Below, in pieces: positions 22,349 to 32,583 of a DNA stretch of 64,000 nt (position 1 is the first letter of the stretch; each line of letters starts with the position of its first letter). Source of the stretch: Dactylorhiza incarnata. Lineage: Eukaryota > Streptophyta > Magnoliopsida > Asparagales > Orchidaceae. The notes below the pieces were generated by a model. It was not told the DNA's origin and did not search any database. It saw nothing but the letters and a program-made list of their open reading frames with translations. The stretch lies in the NCBI GenBank assembly GCA_033032865.1, contig JAWHQI010000064.1, positions 5,332,001 to 5,396,000 of the forward strand, written 5' to 3'. The position numbers and the translations under genes were made by a program.

Positions 22349-22511
22349 ACCTATGTCTTTCAAACTTACCAAAACCACCCTTCTAAGCTTACATTGTTAA
22401 CATACATGTACTAAAAAAGATGCTACGTGAGGTCTTTGAGGGTTCTTTTTTTACATGTATGTTAACAATTTAAACTTAGAGAAGGTTTTTGTAACTTTGA
22501 AAGACGTAGGG
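22349..22511. repeat. Hairpin element with about 60-bp arms
   Basis: The left arm (22349-22410) and right arm (22452-22511) are near-perfect reverse complements. Each ends in a CCTATGTCTTTCAAA-like outer sequence and an inner AACATACATGTA, around a 41-bp loop. It fits a MITE or a precursor of small RNAs. No clear target duplication is seen. Confidence 0.7.
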
Positions 22512-22719
22512 AAAATACATGTAATTATTTAAAGTCTTTAACAATAGTATTGTATTAGCTCCAGTCAATTATATTGTATGAAATTTTGAAGTTCTAATTA
22601 TGTGCATTGAAAAATGACTACGCGAACTTCATTTGGGAAGGAACATGCATCATGGAATTCAAGTTAGTTTACTTAAGCCATGATATTGGAAGATATTATG
22701 ACAAAATCCATCATGTTTG
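22512..22719. other. Intergenic DNA, nothing recognised
   Basis: AT-rich, no gene or repeat supported. Confidence 0.5.
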
Positions 22720-23487
22720 TGTTGTGTTCGGAGCAAAGAAGAATGTGCAACCCCATATTTGCAAAGTGGTCGAATGATCAAGACAAGACGTGAATGAGCG
22801 ACCTGGCGAGTGTATCATTTTGTGTTAGCACTCGCCTGGTGCCCAGGGCGAGTGGCGAGACCCGCAGGCTGGGCCACACGATCAGCGCTCGCCCGATGAT
22901 CAAGGGCGAGTGGCGAGTCGTTCACCCCACAGGGTACTCGCCACACCTGGGTGAGCAGAAAAGACCTTAGCTCGCTTATAGCTAAGTCAATCCTACTGGC
23001 CTGCAATTAGCCATTCCAAATAGTGAAATTCCATTGTTGACAGACCAATTTGGGCTACATTTAGAAAAATCAAAATGCGGGATCTCGCTATCTGCAAACC
23101 ATTTTTAGAAAACTATAAATAGACCCTCAAGGCCACCTTTGGAGAGAGGAAAAAATAGGCTTCTCTCTCCTTTGGCTAGCTTTGGTTGGCAAGAGGGTTC
23201 TGGCTTGCTGCTCATCATGGTTTCCGTGTGTGTGGTCAGGAACTCTCTAGTACTCTCCAAGGTGTCAGACTCAGCTTTTGGCTTAGGAGGAGAAGCTCTC
23301 TAAGATCATCCCGGTGTGTGGCGGGACCTCTTTGTTATAGCTCGAGATTTTATTCTAGTTTTTCCACCGTAAAGTGTGAGGTTCCTTGTCCCGAGAGTCT
23401 GGCCTAGTGAGTCAACTTAGAAAAATTAAGTGCAAGCTACACCCTTGGTCTGAACTCTTTGTTGAACTGTGGTTTCCAGGTTCAACA
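22720..23487 (+). repeat. Probable LTR remnant with GCGAGT palindromes and TATA box
   Basis: The segment starts near TGTTGTG and ends GTTCAACA. It contains ACTCGCC...GGGCGAGT stem-forming motifs (about 22830-22960) and a CTATAAATAGACC TATA box (about 23114). A similar order (GTGCAACCC-like start, GCGAGTGGGA palindromes, the same TATA box context) occurs at 33462-34135, so both probably derive from one LTR family. No matching target duplication is visible. A 73-codon frame at 23186-23407 lies downstream of the TATA box and has no recognised domain. Confidence 0.45.
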
Positions 23488-24255
23488 CAGAGCATGCCTG
23501 GCTTTAGTATTGTTGAAACGGGGGGCTAACAAAGACGCAAACAAAAAAAATTCCAGTTAATCATTTTCTATTAATTGATATAGGTCCAATATCCCAAAAA
23601 TGTTGACTTGCTCACACAAGATGAAATACCATATAAGTAATATCACACATGTTTTTGTTTGCACATACCAAAACCAAGAACCATCGCAGAAGAACCACGT
23701 TGATCTAGATCTCAGAGAACCTTGTGCAGAAGAACCTCGTTGAGCTAGATCTCAGAGAGCCTCGTCGCCAATCTTCAGATTCTCCTTCCATGCCTTCACC
23801 ACGAAAGAGTCATTGACCAAGACATAGCAAGGAGGGACATGTCCAAATCCAACAACAACAACAACAAAAAATCAGAAGTTAAAAAAGCAAAACAAAGAGC
23901 TATAAAAAGACCTAGTTGTGTTGAGCGAAGAAGAGGAAATATCGATGGTGCTCGACAGGAGGAGATCAATACTCCTGACACCGAGAACTGCGCATAATAC
24001 TTATTAAATTTTTATTAATAAGTACTATTCCTGGTTTAATTCGCAATTTTTTAACACTAAACTAATCAAAAATGAGGATAACTTTTATAGAGAGTATTTG
24101 GCTCCGTTACATGAACGAGACCTTAATTAAGGTCCGGTTCATGCGGTCGTAACCGCTTGACCGATGAAAATAAGTCCTCCCAAACGAAGCCTTTATCTAC
24201 CCTAGATTTTATATACCAGTTACTACATCATGTAGAGCATGTCCCTACTCCAAGT
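23488..24255. other. Intergenic DNA with a 40-bp duplication
   Basis: No gene is supported. A 40-bp unit beginning GCAGAAGAACC is tandemly duplicated at 23686-23765. Confidence 0.55.
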
Positions 24256-24495
24256 CTAAGTCATAAGCTTGAGGAGGAGGGTTCTGTATTTGTTGCGTAG
24301 ACCTTTCGGGCTGTCCTCACCCACGGTCTCTCCCTCTCTTACCTCCCAAAGGTCCATGGTAGTTCCTTCCGACAATCTGTAGGCAGTTATATTGAGCATG
24401 CCCAGCTGGTTGTATTTGAAGTACCACCTTGTGTAGGGTTGCCCCTCTTGCATATAGGCCTGAATGACCTGCTCCCAGTTTTGAGGGTTGGGCAA
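24256..24495 (-). CDS. Unidentified 79-codon coding-like frame
   Basis: The minus-strand frame has balanced, protein-like composition (for example WYFKYNQLGMLNITAYRL and DLWEVREGETVGEDSPKGL), unlike the low-complexity frames around it. It may be an exon or a piece of a transposon gene. I recognise no domain. It ends 230 bp before a CA-rich tract, and no splice sites or neighbours give context. Confidence 0.25.
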   Translation of the reverse strand: MPNPQNWEQVIQAYMQEGQPYTRWYFKYNQLGMLNITAYRLSEGTTMDLWEVREGETVGEDSPKGLRNKYRTLLLKLMT

Positions 24496-24726
24496 GTTCT
24501 TCTCTCAGGGTTGCTAGAGTTGCTATCCCCTCATCTTTCTTCCTCCTTCCCTTCCTTCTTCTATTATTCCCCTTCTACAGCCTCACGTGTGATTAAGTCA
24601 CTGCCAATGTTCTCTCCCTTTCTCCATTGTGGTTCCCTCCAAGCTCTTCTTCAGACAAGTCTACTCCTCTACTGTTTCTATAGATATGAACAGATTGCAG
24701 AAGTCTGCATCAAAATTGATCCAGAC

Positions 24727-25085
24727 TTACACATACACACTTACAAATACAAAGATACACACACATACATACACACACCACCACATAAACACAAGCATAC
24801 ACAAATAAATCCATATGCACATACACATACACACAAACACAAAACCACACAAACACACACTAACAACAATACACACAAACACACCAACAAATTCAATGCA
24901 CATACACACTTACAACTATACACACAAAAAAACATACATACACACTCACAAGCCCACACAAACACACTCAAACAATCATACACACCACCACCACATAAAC
25001 GCAAGCATACACAAATAAATTCACATGCACATCCACATATTCACGTACATCAACACAAACACAAAATCACACAAAATCCTCACAT
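24727..25085. repeat. CA-rich low-complexity tract
   Basis: Irregular ACACAT/ACAAAC repeats. A segment containing CACCACCACATAAAC occurs near 24776 and again near 24985, showing an internal duplication of about 207 bp. Open frames across it (up to 226 codons, His/Thr/Asn-rich) follow from the composition. Confidence 0.85.
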
Positions 25086-25938
25086 TGCAAATAAAAAAAC
25101 AAAATTAGGGTTTAAGTAGACCTTACCAAAATATGATGAGTTCTCAGTTTTAGAAGCTTTGATGGAATAAAAACACCAGATTAATTGCTCGAAGAGCTCT
25201 CGAAGTTCACCGCTGCCCTGGAGAAGGACGGGCGGGAATGACGAGAATGACTGGAAGAGGTCCTACGGGAATGGCGAGGAAATGCGAGAATGAATGGAAG
25301 AGGTCCTGCGGGAATGACTCGAGAGAAGGTCTCGAAGTCCACTGTTGCTCGGTTGTCGCTGGTCTAGCCGGAGAAAATGGCGAGGAAGTCGTCCGCGCAC
25401 AAGGAAGACGAAGGGGAGTCGGGAAAGGTGTTGAATCTTACACCGAAATTATTGTCTAAAGATGTTAACTTATTATAACACTTATAAATTGTTCTATATT
25501 CAATGTTTAGACAACATTTGTACGCATATTGCAAAGTTAAGTGTTGCTAAAGATCAAAAAATTTATAGTGAATATCTTATATCTCAAATATTATTATTCA
25601 TTACAAGTAGTCAAATATAAACTCTAAACTCTAAAATCGTATTTTCTTGGGGGGGTTTTAGATTGGCTCCACGAAGCCTTGAGTCTTTCAACTCAATTAT
25701 GTAAAGCTTGTGATCAATGAAGACATAAAAAACTATGAAGATTCTCCTAACAAATCTAATAGCATTTTCCCTCCCATGGAGTTCTCCTAACTATATGAAG
25801 ACATATATGCCTGTCTTTTTAACTTATATATATAGGTAGAAAAAACTCGACATTATTTTAGACGGTAATAAACTCATTTATACGCTATCATTTTTTTATA
25901 ATTCTCCATGTAAATGCTATTTTCCTTTTTCAAAATTT
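25086..25938. other. Intergenic DNA with a short GGAATGACGAGAATG repeat
   Basis: A degenerate repeat of about 35-45 bp around GCGGGAATG ... GGAAGAGGTCCT occurs two to three times at 25231-25320. The rest is AT-rich without a supported gene. Confidence 0.5.
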
Positions 25939-25941
25939 TAA

Positions 25942-26147
25942 GGCTGCTTTGGCATGGCTTTTTTTTTTCTCCGGTGAGTTTGAACACAAACGCTACCATC
26001 ATAGAATACATGTTTGGCAAGACAATGACGATGACCGTCATCAAGAAAAGAAAACTAGTTCCAAACATAAAAGTGGATGAAGTTCCTTATGTGAGGTCAG
26101 GCATTCACGAACGACAATTCATAACCACCGCCGTGCCAAACGGAGCC
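25942..26147. mobile_element. PIF/Harbinger-like MITE
   Basis: 206 bp with imperfect terminal inverted repeats (GGCTGCTTTGGCATGGC at the left, complement of GGCTCCGTTTGGCACGGC at the right), flanked by TAA on both sides (25939-25941 and 26148-26150). The 3-bp target duplication and TIR style fit Tourist-like MITEs. A related inverted piece lies at 32452-32570. Confidence 0.7.
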
Positions 26148-26150
26148 TAA

Positions 26151-26262
26151 GACTCCATTTAGCGCGGCTTTTTTGCTCCGCTGAGTTTGGAGAAAAACGA
26201 TACCATCAGGTGTATTATTATTGATGACGTTCACGACCGCCACAGTCATGCCAAACGGAGCC
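26151..26262. mobile_element. Second, shorter MITE of the same family
   Basis: Directly abuts the first MITE, sharing the TAA at 26148-26150, and ends with the same CCAAACGGAGCC terminus followed by TAA (26263-26265). It looks like an internally deleted relative. Confidence 0.6.
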
Positions 26263-26378
26263 TAAACCGCATTGTAATCATTTAATTGAAATGATTTCTT
26301 AAAGCCTACATGCAGTACCTGTACCTAATCTAAATTGAAGTAGGATTTCAAATAAAATAAAATAGCATATTTTTTTAT

Positions 26379-27202
26379 GGGCAATGTTATTAGCAGTCCT
26401 AAGACTGCTATTCACAGTCCTAAAAACATTTAAAATGACTATTCTCAATCCAAAAACACTTAAATTTAGAGCGATGTTAAATGCAGGCCGGTTTTGGTTG
26501 TATGCAGGCCGCGGATATATGCAGGCCAAAAAATTATTCATGCAGGCCAAATTTCATATTTACATACCATATTCAAAAAATCAAATTAATATTTTCCTAA
26601 ATAAATCACCAAGCAAAATAGTATTCATAAAATAAGTAAGTAAAATATCATGCGTGCGAGATTACGTTGAATGTCACTGTTTCGTCAGTAAATCTGGGAG
26701 AGCTATTGATGGAGTATCCCTAAAGGCGCTAACTACACCTCATTCATGGGGGTGTAGTTATTCAAAGAACCCCCACTAGCGACGTAACTACCCGAAGTAT
26801 AATCATCGCCGCCATCGCCGACAACGTCGCCATCGCCGTCGTCGCCATCGCCGTAGCAAATACTCATGAATAACTTTAGGCCAGTTGTAATTTAAAAACA
26901 CATCGGACTCGGACAAACGAGTAAACTCCTTGGGGACACGGTTGCATGGAAGGTAATACATGAAGTATTAAACTACTCGAATCATTTTTCCTGAAGTTTT
27001 AAAAGGAAAAATGATATCTTTTTTTAAAAAATTGTGGTCTGCATATAGCTAAAATTGGCCTGCGTTTAACATCACTTTTTTAAAAAATTGTGGCCTGCAT
27101 ATAGCCAAAACTGGCCTGCGTTTAACATCTCTCTAAATTTATTGGACTGCGAATATCAATGGACTATGTTTAGCAATTATACGACTCCTTATAACATTGC
27201 CC
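26379..27202. mobile_element. TIR DNA transposon (non-autonomous) with 8-bp target duplication
   Basis: 824 bp. Long terminal inverted repeats begin GGGCAATGTTAT at the left and end with its complement ATAACATTGCCC at the right, and homology extends over about 100 bp, including GCAGGCC-rich stretches. TTTTTTAT flanks both ends exactly (26371-26378 and 27203-27210), as expected for a hAT-type 8-bp duplication; a Mutator-like element is the alternative, given the long TIRs. No transposase is present. The middle holds a GCCATCGCCG-rich segment (26808-26857) that could be captured DNA. Confidence 0.75.
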
Positions 27203-27210
27203 TTTTTTAT

Positions 27211-27962
27211 TAGAAAATGCTCTCTTTTTTTACATATAGTAAACCAGCGGCACATGCTAGGTTGCATTATTACAATGTGACACTATTGAGTGACGGTTCC
27301 ACCCACTCAAAAATATTCCCATTTGGTGTATTATTATCATTATTATATACATAATACATCCTGATTGCAGACAAATTCCATAAAATCCTCTTTTTTTAAA
27401 ACTCCGAGACTCCCAATCAATAGCCGACACGACCATTTAGCTACATATAAATAAATAATTAAATATTATTCACTCGAAAATATAATGGCAGAGCAGTTAG
27501 TTGCCTTGTCGGGTTAATATCTATAGTACCGCCATACAGCCTCAATCCATACTACTATAGACAGCCTTTCAGCTTTTATTACAACAATGCGCATATATTA
27601 TATTCCCACCAAATGTATTTTTATATTTTAATATATTTTGGTTTCTCATCATTTTTGTAGATAAATATAAAATTCTATGTAAATTGTCAAATTGAGTCAT
27701 GCTCGAATTGGAGAATCCTAAGTAGACGTTTAGCACGAACCCCTTGATCTTGTTCTTTCTTCTCGCATTGCAAAATGCTCGCTCTTTTGATGTGTTTGAA
27801 AGGTTATGTTCACGTGACGGTGAGACATGTGAGAAATGTTTGCATCTGTATTGACATCAAATAGAAGGCTTGGGCGGGGGCCATCAAGCATAGAGCAGAA
27901 AAGATGCATGCGGTCGACATGAAAGAGAGGGGTACATGTCGATGATGTTGTTGTTGTACTAT
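27211..27962. other. AT-rich intergenic DNA, nothing recognised
   Basis: No supported gene or repeat. Confidence 0.5.
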
Positions 27963-28130
27963 GTAATTTTTAGGTACAAGTGGCGTGCCCAGAGCTGTGC
28001 ACGCTACTTAACAGTTACAACCATAATTATGTAAATTACGGCTGTAACCTGAACTTACGGCTGTAACTACGGTTGTAACTGTTAAGTAGCGTGCACAGCT
28101 CTGTGCACGCCACTTGTACCTAAAAATTAC
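27963..28130. mobile_element. Foldback MITE with about 60-bp arms
   Basis: 168 bp that is almost entirely an inverted repeat: the left end GTAATTTTTAGGTACAAGTG and the right end are reverse complements, as are the inner GTGCACGCTACTTAACAGTT segments, around a loop of about 50 bp. A 60-codon frame overlapping it is incidental. Confidence 0.8.
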
Positions 28131-28931
28131 CCCCTCTTTTGACACCCTCTTTTTAGCGTTGTAAAGCAACAAAAAAATCTCCTGGCTCACTATTTCACTC
28201 CTCCTTATAGTTCATGATACTTGGAGACATCAAAAGGGTGATTTTTTAAGTGGGATAGTGACTTATTGTGTACATATAGTAAACCCGTTAGAAGATCATG
28301 TAATTTCTTCATAACTGATTTTTCTTCTTCCTCTTATAGGTTTAGGGTTCATTATTGAAGAGGATCCTCTTGATTTGTGGTTTTGCTTTTCCATCTCTAT
28401 TTTTTTTTATTGTTATGCAGATTATGCCGTTTTAGATTTCATGATAAGTGTTGCTATCAATTTTTAGCGTTCATGATCATTTCTCTGGTATTTTTCAAAC
28501 TTCATTTTCGACAGTTCTCTTTCGATTATCACCTGTTCTTTCAAACAGAGCCTAAGAGCCAACAAATCAAGCGGTTGAAAAAAAAGCGCTCGTGAGACGG
28601 TATCTATATTATTATTATTATTATATTAAAAAAAAATCTTAATTTTCGAAGCATGTCACATGAATATAGTGTTTTCTTTTTACTCCTATTCAATGGAGAG
28701 TGCCAGGACCACTTGTACGCTTACATTTGTCTGTGTATAAGACAAAGCATTTCATTTATTTTGAAGCACAGCAATCAATTAATTATATTTTCAAAATCGT
28801 TAAAATCTATTATCCATAAAACCCATAAATACAAAAATAAAATAAAATTTATAATACAAATTTACAATCGCCTTTATATGCTTGGCCAAAAAAGACGTTA
28901 AGAACCGTATAATTTGACGTCTTCCGTGAAC
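28131..28931. other. Downstream flank of the OFP gene
   Basis: AT-rich DNA with an ATT microsatellite at 28602-28625. The 100-200 bp next to 28931 would hold the 3' untranslated region of the OFP transcript; several AATAAA-like motifs occur on the minus strand. The short plus-strand frames (28377-28595, 28653-28901) are not supported. Confidence 0.5.
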
Positions 28932-29615
28932 TCATGTCAGTCTTCTCTCCTGCAAGGGCTGCAACTCCACAATCTCAGAAGACGCCGAACCCAAGGAAGA
29001 AGACGAAGACGCGGCGGCAGAAGCCGCGAGATCCGCGACCAAGTCCAGAAACGCCCCAAATATGAACCCATGCGTCTCCTTCATGTTCGCCTTCAAATAC
29101 CAAACCAGAAGCCGAAGAAGACGCTCCCAGTCGTCGAGCCCGTGCGCCGCCACCATCTCCTCCATCGAAACCTTAAAATCGCCGCAAGGATCCTCGCTCT
29201 CCATCGCCATCACAATGCTCTGCTTGAACGGAACCCCGCTCGCCACATACTCCTCCATGATCGACGAGCTGCTCGCTTCCTTCGGCTCGAAGAAAAGCCG
29301 GTCGGATCTATTCCGCCGTATCAATGACTCCACGGAGGTATATCCTTCTCCGGCGAACTCGCCGGAAGCAGACGTCGTGGAAAAGCTCTCCGTTTCTTCC
29401 TCCGTGAAGGTCACGTGCGACTCCGGCGAGTCGAAGTAGACGGAGTTCACCATCTTGTAGACGTGATCCGAAGCGGCGGCGGCCGCGGCGACGGCGCGGA
29501 AAGAGTGGGTTTTGGGGTGGTGGCAGGAGGGCCAGCCCCATGAAAACTGTGTTCCAGAGGAGTTCCGGCCGCCTCTGAAAAAGAACAGAGAGGGGAGGCA
29601 GAGCTTTCTGCCCAT
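28932..29615 (-). CDS. OVATE family protein (OFP), intact single-exon gene
   Basis: OFPs are plant-specific nuclear regulators, mostly transcriptional repressors, that influence organ shape and growth and partner with TALE homeodomain proteins. I chose the ATG at 29615, giving 227 residues. It begins MGRKLCLPSLFFF, followed by WGWPSCHHPKTHSFR and VNSVYFDSPES, all typical N-terminal motifs of a class of short OFPs. An upstream in-frame ATG at 29756 would lie across the TATA region and add a non-conserved tail. The OVATE domain spans residues about 130-193 (AMESEDPCGDFKVSMEEMV, LLVWYLKAN, THGFIFGAFLDLV) and looks complete. The C-terminus is Ser/Ala-rich. There are no frameshifts or introns. It is the only apparently functional host gene here and lies between MITE-rich and hAT-like DNA. 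Which OFP it is cannot be decided by eye. Confidence 0.93.
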   Translation of the reverse strand: MGRKLCLPSLFFFRGGRNSSGTQFSWGWPSCHHPKTHSFRAVAAAAAASDHVYKMVNSVYFDSPESHVTFTEEETESFSTTSASGEFAGEGYTSVESLIRRNRSDRLFFEPKEASSSSIMEEYVASGVPFKQSIVMAMESEDPCGDFKVSMEEMVAAHGLDDWERLLRLLVWYLKANMKETHGFIFGAFLDLVADLAASAAASSSSSLGSASSEIVELQPLQERRLT

Positions 29616-29677
29616 GGGAGGATTCGGTAATAATGTTCTGAAGGTGAAGTAATGTGTCTGTCCGCCAAAAAAGGGGG

Positions 29678-29695
29678 ATATATATATATATATAA
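29678..29695 (-). promoter_or_regulatory. TATA box region of the OFP gene
   Basis: A run of TA repeats (TTTATATATATATATATATA on the minus strand) lies 63-80 bp upstream of the chosen ATG. That is consistent with a core promoter and a short 5' untranslated leader, and argues against the upstream ATG at 29756. Confidence 0.55.
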
Positions 29696-29759
29696 ACAGA
29701 AGAATAGAAGATGGGGTATTGTGAACAGTGCCGTAACGGTGATCCACGAGGGACATTAA

Positions 29760-31024
29760 AGTAGAACGCTGGATCCTGCGGGGGTATTGAATAGAAACAT
29801 TGAATGGTGGTGTTTGGAGAAGGAGAAGCAGAGAGGGGGAGCGCTGCTTTTGATTTGTTTATGCTTTCTAATTAGTGTTTGTTTTTTAGTGATTTGCGTT
29901 GGTTTATTAGCGGAACATGCCGCCGAAGTGTTCTTGAAGTCACGCCGCTTCTCTCTCTACACTCTACGCTCGCAGGATTATTAAATGTTAATGAGCTTAA
30001 GGAGAGACTTAAGTTTTCTTTTTTCCTTAATTTTGGCATATAAAGAATCCCGCGGAACTGTATTTTCAGTGTGAAATAAAACTGCAATGCAAATACAACT
30101 GCAATGCAAATACAATTGCAATTGGACTGCATTTTCAACATTTTCAATGTAAAATGCAGTTGCAATAATAATAATTAAAAAGTCATATTTTTACAAGTGT
30201 ATTTTCAACTCAAAACATATACATATGACTACTTAAAATGACGATAAAAATGCATAGATCAATAATTCATGATTTATTTTGTGAAAAAAATAATAAATAA
30301 GAAGAAAATTTGATTTTCCATAGGGTTCTAAAAATGCGTTCAACGTACAAATAAATTAGTGTGGTTTGGGGAGAAATATTTTTATGGGTATTTGTAATCG
30401 AAAATACAGTTCCAAAAAACTGTGTTTTCAGACCTTTTTTGCAGGCAAAAATACAGTTGTATTTAATACTAACAAAAACAATTTTTCTACCGTAATATTT
30501 TTACAACTTTTATCCAAAACATATGCATATGAGATCTTAAAATGATCGTAAAAAATATGAATCGATATTAAGATTTTTATTTTGTAAAAAAATGTACATA
30601 CTAGCCTACAAAAAAAAATTCCCGGTTTGGGTGGCTTGTGGCGATTGGAGATGGAGTGGTTGAAAATGAAGAGTAGGCTAGTTTTGGTGTTTTTGTTCGT
30701 CTCCATTGAGGATCTGGGTTCTCTCTATTTGGGTGAAATGTATAGTATCCATTTAGTGGTGTTGATGCATTCTCACTTGATCTAATGGTAGAGGATTTTT
30801 TGATTAAAAAGAAAATATAAAATGATGGGATTAGTGAACTCGTCAGATCGGCAAGAAATAGATCTGGACCGTTCACTCCAAATGGAGAGGATCCCAATGG
30901 CTCCATTGAGGGGAAAAAGTCGCTTAAAAAAATTAATTGGTTGCTCTCCAAATTCTCACGGTCAACTCTCTGAAACGCTATTTTGAAATTTTTGTGAACA
31001 CAATCATCTTCCTCCACTCCCCGC
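29760..31024. other. AT-rich DNA with two related TE-like segments
   Basis: Two segments (about 30050-30290 and 30400-30600) share the order: ACTGTATTTTCAG-like start, CAGTTG-containing middle, AAAACATATxCATATGA, then AAAATGA(C/T)xxTAAAAA. They look like diverged copies of one AT-rich element; a weaker relative may lie at 840-980. The 152-codon minus frame at 30601-31059 has no recognised domain. Confidence 0.45.
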
Positions 31025-32272
31025 CACGGGCGGACCCACGTTAAGACACGGTCGGGCACGTGCCCGCCCGTGTTTTTCGCGAAATCCCCCTAGGGCAGGT
31101 TTAAGCTGCCGTTTTTCGCAAAATCTCGCTCGCCCGGATCCTCCGCCAGTCCGCCGCTAGCTTCTGCGACTGCACCTGCACGCAGGGCTGCACCGCTGCA
31201 CGGGTATGCTCCTCATCCTCTTCTTCTTCTTCTTCTTCTTCTTCTTCTTCTTCTCCTGTTCTTGATCAGCGCAAACATCAAGAACGAATGCCCCTCCTCT
31301 CCTCCTGCAGCTTTCTTGGTCTCGTCCGGGCGTGAAAATCCATTTCTTTGCTTCCCTTCAAGTTCGGAGATGCTTCTTCTTCAAACGTAGCTCCCAGTAA
31401 ATGCGCTAATGAAAGTATCGGGCTATTTGGGGACGATAGTAGGCGTCGTTTTTTTATCACATCAAGATCGCATTCTTTCCTTTATCATCAGGTTAGTTAC
31501 AATCATCCCTTTAATACTAGGAACTGGAAGCAAAAAACTTAATGCATCAAGATCCTGCTTCGGTTTAGTTATTCTATACCGCTTCTGATTTGTTCTTCCA
31601 TTCGTACTAGTGCATTTTAGGTGTTTGAAAAAATGCTTCTAAGTAATTTCTGCATTTCTCAAAGTTTTACCTCATTTTGTATTTTAGGTGTTTGATAAAA
31701 TGCGTCTAAGTAATTTTATTTATCAACGTGCTGGAGAAATTTTTAGAATACAATATAAATACCTCTTAATCATGATCTCAATATCACGAATTTTGTATCA
31801 GTTACCAGCTGCTAACCTTGGTGTGCTTTATTTATCTCAATACTGTGGATTGATATTCTTATTGAGTTTTGATTTTTGCTCTCCTTAGAGTTCATATCAG
31901 TTGGTAGTTGTTTTGTGAAATATTAAGTATCAACCATTGTTTTGCACCGGTATAACAAAATTTAGTCATAAAAAAATTATTTGTTTAATATCTAAGAGAT
32001 TTATGAAAAAAATTATTTGTTTAGCCTTTGATTGTGTGAGAATTGTTTTTAGTATATTAGAGACTGGATCTTGCTCTTGAATCCTTACTCTAATTGAACT
32101 AGTTATGATCTATTATCCAAACATTTGTTGTACTTGTTAGGACTGATGTTATTTAATCTCGATGATACATTGAATTAATAATTATAAAAAAATTGTGAAA
32201 TAATTCCAACAATTATTTTGTAATATTAATTTATTGTGCCCGGGTTTAGCGAAAATCCTAGTTCCGCCACTG
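31025..32272. mobile_element. hAT-like non-autonomous element (tentative)
   Basis: The left end reads CACGGGCGGACCC and the right end (complement) CAGTGGCGGAACT, an imperfect terminal inverted repeat of the CAGNGGCGGA style seen in plant hAT elements. The adjacent 8-mers CTCCCCGC and CTCTCCAC agree at 6 of 8 positions, a possible decayed target duplication. The inside has a TTC microsatellite (31220-31254), short open frames and AT-rich DNA. No hAT transposase domain is recognised. Confidence 0.45.
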
Positions 32273-32451
32273 CTCTCCACCGCTCTATTGCCAGGTCTCT
32301 CACTCAAACCGACCCGGAGATAAAACAGTGTTCTTGAATGACACTCTTTTAATGCGATTGAAATCTGACATAAAATGATATTTTGGGGATCGGTGAAAAA
32401 CGTAATGGAGAATTTTTTTTCAAAGTTCTGCTAAGCAAAGCCGTGTGATTA

Positions 32452-32570
32452 GGCTTCATTTGGCGCGAAGGTGGCGGTTGTGAATGTGGTGGTTATGAAG
32501 TGTCGTTCGTGAATGCACGACCTCACCTAAGGAACATATTCCACTTTTATGTCCAAAACAAGTAATGTTT
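32452..32570. mobile_element. Partial MITE related to 25942-26147
   Basis: After TTA it starts GGCTTCATTTGGCGCG and continues with a GGTGGTTATGAAxTGTCGTTCGTGAATG-type segment that matches the complement of 26147-26040. The other end is not found before 32584. Confidence 0.6.
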
Positions 32571-32583
32571 TTTTGATGGAGAT

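Noticed and set aside
24439..25119. 226-codon plus-strand frame rich in His, Thr and Asn
   Set aside because: Most of it is the CA-rich low-complexity tract; the other strand is open too.
28932..29756. Longer OFP start at 29756 (274 codons)
   Set aside because: The extra 47 residues are not OFP-like and run across the TATA repeat; the MGRKLCLP start at 29615 matches the family N-terminus.
30601..31059. 152-codon minus-strand frame
   Set aside because: Crosses the apparent hAT-like boundary at 31025 and shows no domain; composition looks incidental.
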